Source: Neisseria sicca
Lineage (GTDB): Bacteria; Pseudomonadota; Gammaproteobacteria; Burkholderiales; Neisseriaceae
Reading direction: 5' to 3'
NCBI RefSeq assembly: GCF_003044565.1
Contig: NZ_POXG01000007.1
Span: 1 to 64,000, forward strand
DNA length: 64,000 nucleotides
The position numbers were made by a program, and so were the translations under genes. Numbering within the stretch: the first letter of the stretch is position 1; the number at the start of each line of letters is the position of its first letter. Below, piece by piece: positions 10,621 through 20,131 of the stretch. The notes beneath the pieces are model-generated. The model had not been told where the DNA came from. It saw only the letters and a list, made by a program, of their open reading frames with translations, and ran no database searches.

Positions 10621-11347
10621 AACAATCTCTCTTGGTTGAATTTATTAAAAAATATCAGATTGAATTCAAATACATACAGTCAAAACAAGACGTACTCCCC
10701 GCACTGCCCCGCCGCCGGATCTTCTTCTTCAGGCACAAGCGGATTTTATGAGGCAGGCATTCGTTTATTTTGTTTATATATTATTGAAAATCAATCGGGC
10801 TGACGTTAATTGTCACTTAGGTACAATTTTTAGAACATATCTATATCTTTGGAAATAGTGTTTAAGACTAACTAAACTTACCGCCTATTTCAAAAAAGCT
10901 CCGATAATCCATAATCTTACTTCTAAACTTAACACTTATTTACCAAATAATATAGAACTATGACCTTTATCCTGCAATTACTATGCCAAAGATGACTTCA
11001 AAATTTATGTCTTTGGGCTTTCATAAAGCATTTATACTAAAATGAAAAAATGCCGTAAGAAAATTTTGAAACAGGTCGTCTGAAAATAAACTGCAACAAG
11101 ATCATGGACATCGCCCTCTTTGTTACCCATATAAAAAAGAGCGTACTCGATACGCTCTTTCTGCTTCCGTCCGTCTGCATGTCGGAATATTGTGGATTTA
11201 AATAAACAAGACTTGCTAACAATTGCCATTCCTGCGCGAGCTGAAATCTTCAAGTAAGGTTTGGCTTGTGGATTCTGTTGAACAGGTTTGATGAAAAACG
11301 GATGCCCGCCTGCTTGGAGCTTGTGGAAAGATTGGCTCTGCTGTCTT
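10621..11347. other. Non-coding region upstream of the adhesin
   Basis: No convincing gene. It is AT-rich to about 11060 and must hold the adhesin promoter and 5' leader, but I could not fix a single good -35/-10 pair. A lone forward DUS lies near 11077-11088. A hairpin with a U-run on the minus strand is listed separately. ORFs of 60-73 codons near 11032-11253 have no recognisable product. Confidence 0.6.
11130..11160 (-). terminator. Orphan intrinsic terminator (minus strand)
   Basis: The 10-bp arms AAAGAGCGTA (11136-11145) and TACGCTCTTT (11151-11160) flank a 5-nt loop, and six consecutive A on the plus strand (11133-11138) give a U-run for minus-strand transcripts. No annotated minus-strand gene ends here, so it may end a small RNA or be a relic. 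Confidence 0.6.
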
Positions 11348-11503
11348 TATAGTGGATTAACTTTAAACCAGTACGGCGTTGCCTCGCCTTAGCTCAAAGA
11401 GAACGATTCTCTAAGGTGCTGAAGCACCAAGTGAATCGGTTCCGTACTATCTGTACTGTCTGCGGCTTCGTCGCCTTGTCCTGATTTTTGTTAATCCACT
11501 ATA
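11348..11503 (-). mobile_element. Correia repeat enclosed element (CREE), full-length 156 bp
   Basis: The termini TATAGTGGATTAA and TTAATCCACTATA are inverted repeats. The interior carries the familiar CREE segments (ATCAGGACAAGGCGACGAAG and TGAGCTAAGGCGAGGCAACG on the minus strand) and the central block that holds the IHF site in known long elements. It is a non-autonomous neisserial MITE-like element, usually duplicating TA at its target. It lies between the uncharacterised gene's terminator and the adhesin leader. Confidence 0.93.
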
Positions 11504-11572
11504 TTCTTGCCGTATCGCAACTGGCAACTGCTTCCGATCAGATTTGATAAGAAACAAAGCTGCCATGACGGC

Positions 11573-11618
11573 AAAAGGTCGTCTGAAACCTAAATTTTGG
11601 GTTTCAGACGACCTTTTT
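11573..11618. terminator. Inverted-DUS terminator after the 11686-12615 gene
   Basis: AAAAGGTCGTCTGAAACC and its inverted partner with a T5 tail sit 67 bp downstream of the minus-strand stop codon. Paired inverted DUS are established as intrinsic terminators in Neisseria. Confidence 0.8.
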
Positions 11619-11685
11619 GCTTGGCGGATTTATCCAATCACCGTCATTTTTTCCGCTGTTGAATTGGCGGCGGAAAATGCGCTGT

Positions 11686-12615
11686 TTATTTCAATTTGCT
11701 GTTTTTCAATGACTTGGAGGATGTCGACGGCTGCAATGCTTCAACGGCGATATCTTTAGGGTGCGCCGCGATAAAGGATTTGGTCGCACGCATGATTGCC
11801 TGTATGCGCGGGTCGTTCCAGCGGACGATTTGATGGTTTTCGTCGCGCTTGTCCGACCAGATAATCACGCCGTCCATATATTTGCTGCAGATTTCGAGCA
11901 TTTTCTGCCAGCGTCCGGCATCGATAAATTGTTTGAAATACGGGCTGTTGCTTGCGGAATAATATTGCGGCCAGAGGTAGCCGATGATTTTTTTGTCGGG
12001 ATAACGCTTCCTAATCTCGGCGACAGTGGTTTGGACGTCTTTTTCCCATTGCGCCAAATCGGGCGTGGTAATGTAGAACACGGGATTGGCGTAGTCGCTG
12101 ATGGCTGCGCTCATTTGACGACGTTTGCTGAATTGCCGCCATTTTGCCAATACTGCTTCGTTGTCCGCCTGAGTTTGGTAGTAGCGGATGGCGTGCAGGT
12201 GTTCGTCGGGCAAGCCGTAGTTGCTGATGTAGGCGCGGGGATTTTCTTCTCTGAAAATCTGGTACATGCGGGCAAAGTCGGTTTTAAGTTCTTGAGGCGT
12301 GAGGATTTGTCCGTCTTTTTCGGCAAACCAGGTTTCGATGTCGGTGGAGATGGTGCGGTAGCCTTCGCGATAGGATTGGCGCGCCAATTCGCGGATGCGT
12401 TTTTCGTTCAACACGCCGTGTTTGCGCTTGCCGGCAGGATCGGGCATGACCAGCTCAGATTCGTAAATCAGGAATACTTTAGACAGCTTGTCGGCGGTCA
12501 GGTCGGGTTTGCCGACGTAGTCCATGCGGTCGTAAATGATAAAGTCTTTGCCGGAGGCAAGCGCGGAGGCGGCGGCAAGGAAGAGCAGGGATGCGGCGCG
12601 GATGAATGGTTTCAT
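11686..12615 (-). CDS. Uncharacterised exported protein
   Basis: I do not recognise a named family. The longest ORF begins at 12729, but the start at 12615 gives a clean signal peptide (MKPFIRAASLLFLAAASA, cleavage near ALA-SG) and a 309-residue protein, so I prefer it. The mature part is mixed alpha/beta and rich in Trp and Tyr: STDIETW near residue 92, YISNYGLP near 125, IGYLWPQYY near 206, GVIIWSDKRDE near 246. Alternating beta-strand/acidic motifs of this kind occur in TIM-barrel glycosidases, but that is only a suggestion. The tail is Ser/Lys-rich (STSSKSLKNSKLK). It stands alone with its own terminator and is divergent from ubiG. Confidence 0.7.
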   Translation of the reverse strand: MKPFIRAASLLFLAAASALASGKDFIIYDRMDYVGKPDLTADKLSKVFLIYESELVMPDPAGKRKHGVLNEKRIRELARQSYREGYRTISTDIETWFAEKDGQILTPQELKTDFARMYQIFREENPRAYISNYGLPDEHLHAIRYYQTQADNEAVLAKWRQFSKRRQMSAAISDYANPVFYITTPDLAQWEKDVQTTVAEIRKRYPDKKIIGYLWPQYYSASNSPYFKQFIDAGRWQKMLEICSKYMDGVIIWSDKRDENHQIVRWNDPRIQAIMRATKSFIAAHPKDIAVEALQPSTSSKSLKNSKLK

Positions 12616-12732
12616 TGGATTTTCTTTTGAATGGGGAATGGGGTGTTTGCTGCTTCGGCAATGCGTGGGCAAGTTTATATAAATTAATGGGAAAGGTTGC
12701 GGCAAACAAGGCGGAAGGGGTAAAAACAAGTC

Positions 12733-12777
12733 AAAGGTCGTCTGAAAAGGGTAAGCGGCGTTTTCAGACGACCTTTT
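12733..12777. terminator. Inverted DUS pair in the divergent region before ubiG
   Basis: AAAGGTCGTCTGAAAA is paired with TTTTCAGACGACCTTTT. It lies upstream of both divergent genes, so here it is more likely an uptake site or insulator than a gene-end terminator. Confidence 0.6.
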
Positions 12778-12868
12778 GGCGGCTGGCGGCAGTTTGTCTC
12801 TGTTCCATCCTGCCGCTTTGCTATAAAATCAAACCCCTCTTCAACCCGAAATCCAAATCAGGAAAATC

Positions 12869-13588
12869 ATGATGGAAGCAGCCGGACAACACAACGTCGA
12901 TGCGGACGAAATTGCTAAATTCAGCCAAATTGCGGATAAATGGTGGGATAAAAACGGCGAGTTCAAACCTTTGCACGACATCAATCCGCTGCGCTTGGGC
13001 TATATCGACTTGTTCGCACAGTTGGCAGGCAAGCGTGTTTTGGATGTCGGCTGCGGCGGCGGGATTTTGTCGGAAAGCATGGCAAAACGCGGCGCGGCAC
13101 ACGTTACCGGCATCGATATGGCGGAAAAATCGCTCCAAACCGCCCAAGCCCATGCCGCTGCCGAAGGTGTGGACAATATCGATTACCGCTGCATCCGCGT
13201 CGAAGACCTCGCCGCCGAACAGCCGCACAGCTTCGATGTTGTAACCTGTATGGAAATGATGGAACACGTTCCCGACCCCGCCGCCATCGTCAAAGCCTGT
13301 TCGGAGCTGGTGAAGCCTGACGGTATGGTGTTTTTCTCCACCATCAACCGCAACCCTAAATCTTATCTTCATCTGATTGTCGGCGCGGAATATGTGTTGA
13401 ACGTTGTTCCCAAAGGGACGCACGATTGGCAAAAATTCATTACCCCCGCCGAACTAGCGCGAATGTGCAGACAGTCAGGGTTGGACGTTATCGATACTAA
13501 AGGCATGACCTACAATCTTTTGACCCGCCGCTATTCTTTATGTGACTCGACGGAAGTAAATTATATGATTGCCTGCCGCCCTGCTTAA
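12869..13588 (+). CDS. ubiG: Ubiquinone biosynthesis O-methyltransferase UbiG
   Basis: SAM-dependent methyltransferase performing the two O-methylation steps of ubiquinone synthesis in the cytoplasm. The 239 residues match the family length. Features: N-terminal [25 protein letters not shown]-binding motif VLDVGCGGG (57-65), acidic end of strand 2 (GIDMAEKSL), and the post-motif [28 protein letters not shown] segment typical of UbiG. The start has two adjacent ATG codons; 12869 is used. A DUS hairpin follows. No ubi neighbour is in the window. Confidence 0.95.
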   Translation: MMEAAGQHNVDADEIAKFSQIADKWWDKNGEFKPLHDINPLRLGYIDLFAQLAGKRVLDVGCGGGILSESMAKRGAAHVTGIDMAEKSLQTAQAHAAAEGVDNIDYRCIRVEDLAAEQPHSFDVVTCMEMMEHVPDPAAIVKACSELVKPDGMVFFSTINRNPKSYLHLIVGAEYVLNVVPKGTHDWQKFITPAELARMCRQSGLDVIDTKGMTYNLLTRRYSLCDSTEVNYMIACRPA

Positions 13589-13610
13589 GGTTGCCTATTC
13601 CAAGCATGAG

Positions 13611-13659
13611 AAGGGTCGTCTGAAAATTACGTTTAAGTACGTTTCAGACGACCTCTTTT
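13611..13659. terminator. Inverted-DUS terminator after ubiG
   Basis: GGGTCGTCTGAAA pairs with TTTCAGACGACCT, extended by AC/GT bases next to the loop, followed by CTTTT, 23 bp after the ubiG stop. Confidence 0.75.
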
Positions 13660-13904
13660 CAACTGCTCAATGATACAGCTTGCTCGCTTCTTCAATTTAA
13701 TTGCTTGGGACAGTTCTCCCACAAATAAAACCACTATTTCCGCTCAAACGGAAATCCATCTTTTCGGCGGAAACTCCCCAACAAAGCCCAAAACCCGAAT
13801 CTCATCAATAGATTTTTACTCACAAGAAATATCAAAGGATATCAACGCACTGCCCTTTTTGAATCCTTCAAAAATTATGCTCTACAATGCACAGATACAG
13901 ATAC

Positions 13905-13932
13905 AAAAAAGCCTGCTTAAAGCAGGCTTTTT
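13905..13932. terminator. Intrinsic terminator of ftsZ
   Basis: AAAAAAGCCTGCTT/AAGCAGGCTTTTT, a bidirectional GC-rich hairpin, lies 5 bp past the ftsZ stop codon. It ends the dcw transcript. Confidence 0.85.
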
Positions 13933-13937
13933 ATCGA

Positions 13938-15128
13938 TTATTTATCAGGATTGTGCTGACGGCGCAAAATCGCAGGAATTTCAAAATCGTCCAAAACAGA
14001 CTGATTGCCGAAATCTGCTGCAGTCAGATTCATAGAGCGAATACCGCGATTGGTTCTCACCAAACTTTCCACACTACCCGGTTGTTGAACATGGGAGTCA
14101 TCAACTCCGCTAACCAGTTTTTGTGCGCGGACAGCCGCACGCATTTGATTTTCGCTGCCGTTTTCTTTCAAACCGGTCGCAATAATGGTTACGCGGATAG
14201 CGTCTTCGCCCATATTGTCGTCTTCGGCAGTACCGTATTTGCATTCTGCTTCAGGATGCGCATTTTCGTTAACCACTTTCATGATTTCACGATATTCGGA
14301 CATTTTCAGGCAATCCGGAGCGGTAGTGATGTTCACCAATACGCCGCGCGCACCATCCAAAGTCACATTATCCAACAGCGGGCTGGAAATCGCTTGTTCA
14401 GTTGCCAAACGGGCGCGGTCGATACCTTGTGCAAAACCTGAACCCATCATAGCGATACCTTTGATGCCCATTACGTTTTTAACGTCGGCAAAGTCAAGGT
14501 TGATGAAACCGGGACGGGTAACCACTTCGGAAATACCGGCCACCGCATCGCGCAGGACGTTGTCAGCAGCACGGAACGCTTCACGCATGGTCACGTCTTC
14601 GCCCAATGCGGTCATCAATTTGTCGTTCGGGATGATAATCAATGAATCGACCTGACCTTTGAGCTGTTCCAAACCTTCTTGGGCGATGTGTACGCGTTTG
14701 CCTTCGTAGCCGAACGGACGGGTAACGACTGCAACGGTCAGGATACCCATTTCTTTGGCAATCTCGGCAACCACAGGAGCCGCACCGGTACCGGTACCGC
14801 CACCCATACCGGTGGTGATGAACAACATATTCGCGCCGCGAATAGCATCTTCGATAGCTTCGCGATCTTCTTGTGCCGCAGCACGGCCGATTTCAGGATT
14901 GGCACCCGCACCTAAACCACGGGTCAGGTTGGTACCCAACTGGATGCGTTTTGCCGCATTATTTTTACCCAAAGATTGGGCATCAGTATTGGCACTAATA
15001 AATTCAACACCTTGGATGGTGTTGGCAATCATGTTGTTAATAGCGTTGCAACCGCCGCCACCCAAGCCGATTACTTTGATGACCGCAGGGCTTGCGGCTG
15101 ATTCAGCTACGTCGTAAACAAATTCCAT
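13938..15128 (-). CDS. ftsZ: Cell division GTPase FtsZ
   Basis: Tubulin-like GTPase that forms the Z-ring at midcell. The start at 15128 ([10 protein letters not shown]) is chosen over an upstream in-frame ATG because AGGAGT lies 8-9 nt before it and neisserial FtsZ begins this way; the product is 396 aa. Signatures: [15 protein letters not shown] near 20-34, NTDAQSL, tubulin loop [11 protein letters not shown] (108-118), T7-loop NLDFADV. The C-terminal conserved peptide [12 protein letters not shown] is the FtsA/ZipA docking tail. It is last in the dcw cluster, 224 bp from ftsA, with its own promoter candidate at 15187-15216 and a strong terminator. Confidence 0.98.
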   Translation of the reverse strand: MEFVYDVAESAASPAVIKVIGLGGGGCNAINNMIANTIQGVEFISANTDAQSLGKNNAAKRIQLGTNLTRGLGAGANPEIGRAAAQEDREAIEDAIRGANMLFITTGMGGGTGTGAAPVVAEIAKEMGILTVAVVTRPFGYEGKRVHIAQEGLEQLKGQVDSLIIIPNDKLMTALGEDVTMREAFRAADNVLRDAVAGISEVVTRPGFINLDFADVKNVMGIKGIAMMGSGFAQGIDRARLATEQAISSPLLDNVTLDGARGVLVNITTAPDCLKMSEYREIMKVVNENAHPEAECKYGTAEDDNMGEDAIRVTIIATGLKENGSENQMRAAVRAQKLVSGVDDSHVQQPGSVESLVRTNRGIRSMNLTAADFGNQSVLDDFEIPAILRRQHNPDK

Positions 15129-15186
15129 TAAAATACTCCTGCGCGCCCTGCATCGAGGACGGTCCAAAAATTAGATATTATCGCGT

Positions 15187-15216
15187 ATTATATAAGAAGT
15201 ATTCAGACACTGGCAA
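15187..15216 (-). promoter_or_regulatory. Candidate sigma-70 promoter of ftsZ
   Basis: Reading the minus strand, TTGCCA (15216-15211) and a perfect TATAAT (15192-15187) are separated by 18 nt, about 60 bp upstream of the ftsZ ATG. It would let ftsZ be made independently of ftsA, as is known in other neisseriae. Confidence 0.55.
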
Positions 15217-15352
15217 AATACTTCTTATTCATTCACCATTACCGTTATTTTTTTACTACATTTTTTAACGAAAGAACACAAGTTTTTAATTATCACAATT
15301 GGAACTATTCCGACAGCAACTCGTTTCCCTGTAAGCAAAATAACGGCATTAA

Positions 15353-16597
15353 TCAGAAATTGTCTTTAACGAATTTCATCAGTCTTGCCCACAGGCTGAT
15401 TTTTTCACCCTGCTCTTGGACCACAATCGCACCAGTCACCGGCACACCATCTTCCTCTCCCCTTGCTGCCTGCAAAAGACCGATGGCGGTTGAGTAACGC
15501 GGATTGCGGATGCGCTCGGATACGCCGCCCATTTCTTGGGGTACGCCGATGCGTGCAGGCAGGGCGAACACTTCTTCGGCAAGTTCAACGATACCGGTCA
15601 GCATGGATGCGCCACCAGTCAGGACGATACCTGATGTGAGGACTTCTTCAGGGAAGCCGGAACGGCGCAATTCGTTAAGGGTCAGCTCCAAAATTTCTTC
15701 AACTCGCGGACCGATGACGCTTGCCAAAACACGGCGTGAAATCTGACGGGGCTGGCGGTCGCCGACGCTGGGAACTTCGACCATTTCGTCCAAGCCTTCC
15801 ATATCCGGAATCGCTACGCCGTAGTGGATTTTGATGTACTCGGCGGCACTGTGCGGGGTGCGCAGCGCTTGCGCCAAGTCTTTGGTAATCAAATCGCCCG
15901 CCACGGGAATCACGGCAGTATGGCGGATGGCGCCGTTGGTATAAACGGCAATATCGGTCGTACCGCCACCGATGTCGATGACGCACACGCCCAAATCTTT
16001 TTCGTCTTCAGTCAAAACAGCCTGACCACTCGCCAAGGGCTGAAGCATGATTTGATCCATCTGCAAACCGCAACGATGGATACATTTTTGGATGTTTTGC
16101 AGGGCGGTATTGGCACCGGTAATAATATGTACGCGGGTATCGAGACGGACACCGCTCATGCCGATAGGCTCTTTGACACCGGGCTGGTTGTCGATGATGT
16201 ATTCTTGCACCACGGTATGCAGGATATTGTGATCCGGCGGGATATTGATGGCTTTGGCGGTTTCGATGGCGCGATCGATGTCGGCTTGCGAAACTTCGCC
16301 GTCTTTGATTTTGACAACCCCTTGCGAATTCAAGCTGCGGATATGGTTACCCGCGATACCGGTTGTAACATGGCTGATTTTGGTGTCCGCCATCAATTCT
16401 GCTTCATTGACTGCCTGCTGAATGGCTTGAGCCGTCGCGTCAATGTTGGTTACCATGCCTGCTTTAAGGCCACGGGACGGTGCCTGTCCGAGTCCGACGA
16501 TGTGGATTTCGTTGTCGTCTTGGACTTCGCCAATCAGGGCGATGACTTTGGATGTGCCGATATCGAGGGCACTGATATATTTACCTTGTTGTTCCAT
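15353..16597 (-). CDS. ftsA: Cell division protein FtsA
   Basis: Actin-family ATPase that tethers FtsZ to the membrane. Its 414 residues fit the family. Visible: phosphate-1 loop SALDIGTSKVIALIGE (9-24), the 1C domain insertion, phosphate-2 CVIDIGGGTTDIAVY near 205-219, adenosine motif SGIVLTGGASML, and a C-terminal amphipathic helix ISLWARLMKFVKDNF that serves as the membrane anchor. It lies 80 bp downstream of ftsQ, in order ddl-ftsQ-ftsA-ftsZ. Confidence 0.97.
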   Translation of the reverse strand: MEQQGKYISALDIGTSKVIALIGEVQDDNEIHIVGLGQAPSRGLKAGMVTNIDATAQAIQQAVNEAELMADTKISHVTTGIAGNHIRSLNSQGVVKIKDGEVSQADIDRAIETAKAINIPPDHNILHTVVQEYIIDNQPGVKEPIGMSGVRLDTRVHIITGANTALQNIQKCIHRCGLQMDQIMLQPLASGQAVLTEDEKDLGVCVIDIGGGTTDIAVYTNGAIRHTAVIPVAGDLITKDLAQALRTPHSAAEYIKIHYGVAIPDMEGLDEMVEVPSVGDRQPRQISRRVLASVIGPRVEEILELTLNELRRSGFPEEVLTSGIVLTGGASMLTGIVELAEEVFALPARIGVPQEMGGVSERIRNPRYSTAIGLLQAARGEEDGVPVTGAIVVQEQGEKISLWARLMKFVKDNF

Positions 16598-16677
16598 TAT
16601 ATTTGCTCGTTATTTCGCTGGAGTTATAACTATTTGTCTGTATTGGCAATAGTTTGCTTCACGTTGTTTGCTTGGCT

Positions 16678-17403
16678 TTAATCGTCTGAAACATTTTCAG
16701 ACGACGTCTCTGATGTGTAACGCACGGAAAATCCGTCTTTATAACGCATATCAACGTAGGATAACCGATTTTGATTTTTACGCAACAACGTCGGCCAAAT
16801 TTCGGCGAAAAGCTGTAAGCGTTTGATTTCGTTTTCCCTTCCCAGTCTGACGGTAATCCCATTGTCCAAGACCACCAACCAGGCGGATCGCGGCGTATAA
16901 ATCAGTTCTTTAATCGCCAAATTTTGCCGGCGGAGGATGCCGGAAAATTCTTCGTAGTGTTTGACCATGTCCTTGCCTGTACCCGGCTGTCCTTCAAAAA
17001 CGGGCAGCTTGGCTTTGAGCTGGGCATCAAACACATTGCCTTTGGAATCGACCAAACCGCCGCTGCGCCAATGGGCGACAGGTACGCGCTCGGTCAAGTG
17101 GATTTCGACGGTATCTGGGAAGCGGCGGCGCACCATAGCGGAATCCACCCACGGCAGCTTTTGAAAGGCCGCCTGAATACCGTCCAAATCGGCACGGAAA
17201 ATATTGCTGCGCGTGTGCTGTTGAGCAGCGCGCTGAAGTTCTTTCCCATCCGAATAAGTCAGCTTGCCCTGTATGGACACTTGTTTGACGGGAAAATGAT
17301 TGGAGTTGTATAGCCAGGCTATGCAGGTGCCGATGAGCAGCAATGCCATCAGCAGCAATAGCCAGCGGGTCAGCCGACCCAGTGCGCTTGCGTCATCCCA
17401 CAT
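16678..17403 (-). CDS. ftsQ: Cell division protein FtsQ
   Basis: Bitopic divisome protein linking cytoplasmic and periplasmic division proteins. 241 aa: short cytoplasmic N-terminus, one TM helix (LTRWLLLLMALLLIGTCIAWL, about 10-30), a POTRA domain (FPVKQVSIQG... to about 110, including IFRADLDGIQAAFQKLPWVDSA), then the FtsQ beta domain (VDMRYKDGFSVRY). Its start overlaps the 3' end of ddl by 11 bp, so translation is probably coupled. The last codons (TSSENVSDD) are a translated inverted DUS pair, so the hairpin at 16682-16704 is inside the gene and abuts the stop. Confidence 0.95.
   Translation of the reverse strand: MWDDASALGRLTRWLLLLMALLLIGTCIAWLYNSNHFPVKQVSIQGKLTYSDGKELQRAAQQHTRSNIFRADLDGIQAAFQKLPWVDSAMVRRRFPDTVEIHLTERVPVAHWRSGGLVDSKGNVFDAQLKAKLPVFEGQPGTGKDMVKHYEEFSGILRRQNLAIKELIYTPRSAWLVVLDNGITVRLGRENEIKRLQLFAEIWPTLLRKNQNRLSYVDMRYKDGFSVRYTSETSSENVSDD
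16682..16704. terminator. DUS hairpin inside the ftsQ 3' end
   Basis: TCGTCTGAAA(CAT)TTTCAGACGA forms a perfect 10-bp stem with a 3-nt loop. It is translated as part of FtsQ and precedes ftsA by about 80 bp, so it could attenuate rather than fully end transcription. Confidence 0.5.
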
Positions 17404-18307
17404 GTGCGGTTTTCAAAATTTCAATGCATAAATCGGCAAAATCCACGCCGGTATGGGCAGCGGATTTCGGTACTAAACTGTGGCTCGTCATACCGGGCAA
17501 TGTGTTGATTTCCAAGAGGTACAGCTTACCGTCGGTATCTTTGAGGAAATCGACGCGCACGCACCCATCTGCCCCGATTGCCTGCGCCCCGCGGACTGCC
17601 AGAGAGCGCATCAGGTTTTCTTCAGCCTCGCTCAAGTCTTCGGACGGACATTGATAAACAGTGTCGTCGCGGTTGTATTTAGCTTCGTAGTCGTAAAACT
17701 CGGTAGCGGGGATGATGTGTATGCTGGGCAGGCCTTTTCCGTTCAACACGGGGCAGGAGTATTCGCCGCCGCCGATGAATCTCTCGGCAATGATTTCGCC
17801 TTGAAGGTGTTTCAATTCTTCGTAAACGCTTTTCAGACGACCTTTTTCTTTGACTTTCACAACGCCGACGCTGCTGCCTTCGGCTGCCGGTTTAACGAAC
17901 ATGGGCAAGCCGAGTTGCTGTTCGACGGCATCGAAATCCGAGTCTTCGTGTAAAACGACAAACTCGGGAACAGGCAGCCCCAAGGCTTGCCAAATCAGCT
18001 TGCAGCGGTATTTGTCCATGCCGATGGCTGAAGCGGCTACACCGCTGCCGGTATAAGGAATGCCCAACAATTCTAACGCGCCTTGAACGGCACCGTCTTC
18101 GCCGTAAGTGCCGTGGAGGATATTAAAAGCAGTTTGGAAACCTTGGGTTTTCAATTCCGCCAAGGGTGTTTCTTTAGGATCGAAGGCGTGTGCGTCTATG
18201 CCTTTGCTTTTTAAGGCATTCAAAATGGCGGCACCGCTATCCAGCGAAATTTCGCGTTCGCTGGAAAAGCCGCCCATCAATACGGCTACTTTGCCAAAAT
18301 TTTGCAT
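17393..18307 (-). CDS. ddl: D-alanine--D-alanine ligase
   Basis: ATP-grasp ligase that makes the D-Ala-D-Ala dipeptide for peptidoglycan. 304 aa, DdlB-type length. Features: N-terminal VAVLMGGFSSEREISLDSG (8-26), HGTYGEDGAVQGALEL, ATP-binding KPAAEGSSVGVVKV near 139-152, Mg-binding C-terminus GCVRVDFLKDTDGKLYLLEINTLPGMTSHS. A DUS at about 17830-17842 is read in frame as GRLK. It overlaps ftsQ by 11 bp; a DUS hairpin separates it from murC, unlike the compact arrangement seen in many dcw clusters. Confidence 0.97.
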   Translation of the reverse strand: MQNFGKVAVLMGGFSSEREISLDSGAAILNALKSKGIDAHAFDPKETPLAELKTQGFQTAFNILHGTYGEDGAVQGALELLGIPYTGSGVAASAIGMDKYRCKLIWQALGLPVPEFVVLHEDSDFDAVEQQLGLPMFVKPAAEGSSVGVVKVKEKGRLKSVYEELKHLQGEIIAERFIGGGEYSCPVLNGKGLPSIHIIPATEFYDYEAKYNRDDTVYQCPSEDLSEAEENLMRSLAVRGAQAIGADGCVRVDFLKDTDGKLYLLEINTLPGMTSHSLVPKSAAHTGVDFADLCIEILKTAHVG

Positions 18308-18345
18308 TGTTTTTGTTCTTTCTTAATTACTTCATTTTTTGATAC

Positions 18346-18383
18346 AGGTCGTCTGAAAACGAATCGGGTTTTCAGACGACCTT
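18346..18383. terminator. Inverted-DUS terminator between murC and ddl
   Basis: AGGTCGTCTGAAAA and TTTTCAGACGACCT form a 14-bp stem with a 9-nt loop, 74 bp past the murC stop and before ddl. It divides the dcw cluster into transcription units. Confidence 0.7.
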
Positions 18384-18456
18384 AATCTTGCTTGCCCACA
18401 CGATGGGACATCGCTTCATCGGGCAGCTATCGCGGCATCACGATAAAATTTCCGCC

Positions 18457-19866
18457 TCAGGCTTTTTTTGACAACTCCAGCATCGCGGCAGGAACGCGGT
18501 TGATGCTGCCCGCACCCATATTCAACACGATGTCGCCATCCTGTAAAACGTTCAACAGCATTTCAGGCAAGTCGGCGACGTTTTCGCAGTAAATCGGCTC
18601 GAGTTTGCCCAATACGCGGATGGCGCGGGCAAGGGCGCGGGAGTCGGCGGCGGCAATCGGCTCTTCGCCGGCGGCATAAACTTCAGTCAACACCAGCGCG
18701 TCAACAGTATTGAGGACTTTGGTGAAGTCTTCGAACAAATCGCGTGTGCGGGTATAGCGGTGCGGCTGGAAGGCGAGCACCAAACGTTTTTCTGGATACG
18801 CGCCGCGTGCGGCGGAGAGGGTCGCCGCCATTTCGACGGGATGGTGCCCATAGTCGTCCACCAACAGCGCGGTTCCGCCGTTGGGCAGCTTGATGTCGCC
18901 GTATTTTTGGAAGCGGCGGCCGACGCCTTCGAAACCGAGCAAGCCGCGCTGAATCGCTTCGACGGATGCACCGACTTCCAGTGCCACGCCGATGGCTGCC
19001 AAGGCATTGAGGACGTTGTGCCTGCCGGGCATGTTCAACACGACTTCAAACGGCGCTTGTTCACTTCCTTTCATTTGGACATGAACGGTAAACTTCATTT
19101 GCGCACCGACGCTTTCGATGTCGGTCGCGTAAATATCGGCGGTATCGTCTAAGCCGTAAGTAGCGTAAGGTTTGCTCACTTTGGGCAAAATCGCGCGGAC
19201 GTGTTCGCTGTCGATACACAAAAACGCTTTGCCGTAGAACGGCATACGGTGGATAAAATCGACAAACGCCTGATGCAGTTTTTCGACGCTGTGTCCGTAG
19301 GTATCCATATGATCTTCGTCGATATTGGTGACGACGGACATAATCGGGGTCAAATGCAGGAAGGACGCATCGGACTCATCGGCTTCGGCGACGATGTATT
19401 CGCCTTTGCCCAAACGGGCGTTGGTACCTGCAGCATTGAGTTTGCCGCCGATAACGAAAGTGGGGTCGAGACCTGCCGCGCCGAGGATGGAGGCAGTCAG
19501 ACTGGTGGTCGTGGTTTTGCCGTGCGTACCGGCAATGGCGATGCCGTCACGGAAGCGCATCAGTTCCGCCAGCATCAGGGCGCGCGGAATGACGGGAATT
19601 TGCTGCTCCAGCGCAGCGACGACTTCGGGATTGTCTTTTTTGACGGCGGTAGAAGTAACGACGACATCCGCGCCGTTGACGTGTTCGGCGGTATGACCGG
19701 GATAAACTTGAATACCCAAGCTGCTCAAATGCTCGGTAACGGCATTTCTCGCCTGATCCGAACCGGAAACTTTAAAGCCCAAATTGTGCAAGACTTCGGC
19801 GATACCGCTCATGCCGACGCCGCCGATACCGACAAAATGGATGTTGGTGACTCGATTTTTCATCAT
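18457..19866 (-). CDS. murC: UDP-N-acetylmuramate--L-alanine ligase MurC
   Basis: Adds L-alanine to UDP-MurNAc, the first peptide step of peptidoglycan synthesis. 469 aa, as expected. Rossmann-like N-domain [17 protein letters not shown] (10-26), ATP-binding P-loop [12 protein letters not shown] (112-123), EADESDASF, central [14 protein letters not shown]-terminal [15 protein letters not shown] and [13 protein letters not shown]. The start has two adjacent Met codons; the first is used. It is flanked by the methyltransferase upstream and ddl downstream. Confidence 0.98.
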   Translation of the reverse strand: MMKNRVTNIHFVGIGGVGMSGIAEVLHNLGFKVSGSDQARNAVTEHLSSLGIQVYPGHTAEHVNGADVVVTSTAVKKDNPEVVAALEQQIPVIPRALMLAELMRFRDGIAIAGTHGKTTTTSLTASILGAAGLDPTFVIGGKLNAAGTNARLGKGEYIVAEADESDASFLHLTPIMSVVTNIDEDHMDTYGHSVEKLHQAFVDFIHRMPFYGKAFLCIDSEHVRAILPKVSKPYATYGLDDTADIYATDIESVGAQMKFTVHVQMKGSEQAPFEVVLNMPGRHNVLNALAAIGVALEVGASVEAIQRGLLGFEGVGRRFQKYGDIKLPNGGTALLVDDYGHHPVEMAATLSAARGAYPEKRLVLAFQPHRYTRTRDLFEDFTKVLNTVDALVLTEVYAAGEEPIAAADSRALARAIRVLGKLEPIYCENVADLPEMLLNVLQDGDIVLNMGAGSINRVPAAMLELSKKA

Positions 19867-20091
19867 GATGTTGCGTTCCGGTGGATTTTCGATGCGTAAA
19901 GGCGTTATTTTAAAGGGCTATCCGCTTCTGCGCCATAGTTTTCTTGTAAATTAAAGATGTTTCGGCATACAGGATTTCACATTGGTGGCAATATGGGTGA
20001 AAAAGAGGTTTCGTTCAGCGGCGAATCTTTGCTTTTTTGCCTATTTTTAAACTCGACTTCAGCCACCAAAACACCAGCAAAAACAAAACAT

Positions 20092-20123
20092 AAGGTCGTC
20101 TGAAACTGGTTTTCAGACGACCT
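20092..20123. terminator. Inverted-DUS terminator after the methyltransferase gene
   Basis: AAGGTCGTCTGAAA and TTTCAGACGACCT with a short loop, 9 bp past the minus-strand stop codon at 20132. Confidence 0.7.
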
Positions 20124-20131
20124 CGCGCTTC

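Noticed and set aside
11032..11253. 73-codon minus-strand ORF near the orphan terminator
   Set aside because: No RBS, no recognisable motif, and it reads through the terminator hairpin.
11761..12630. 289-codon plus-strand ORF
   Set aside because: Antisense to the exported protein at 11686-12615; no domain, Phe/Val/Gly-rich shadow composition.
13670..14035. 121-codon plus-strand ORF between ubiG and ftsZ
   Set aside because: It runs through the ftsZ terminator and into antisense ftsZ, has no RBS or family motif.
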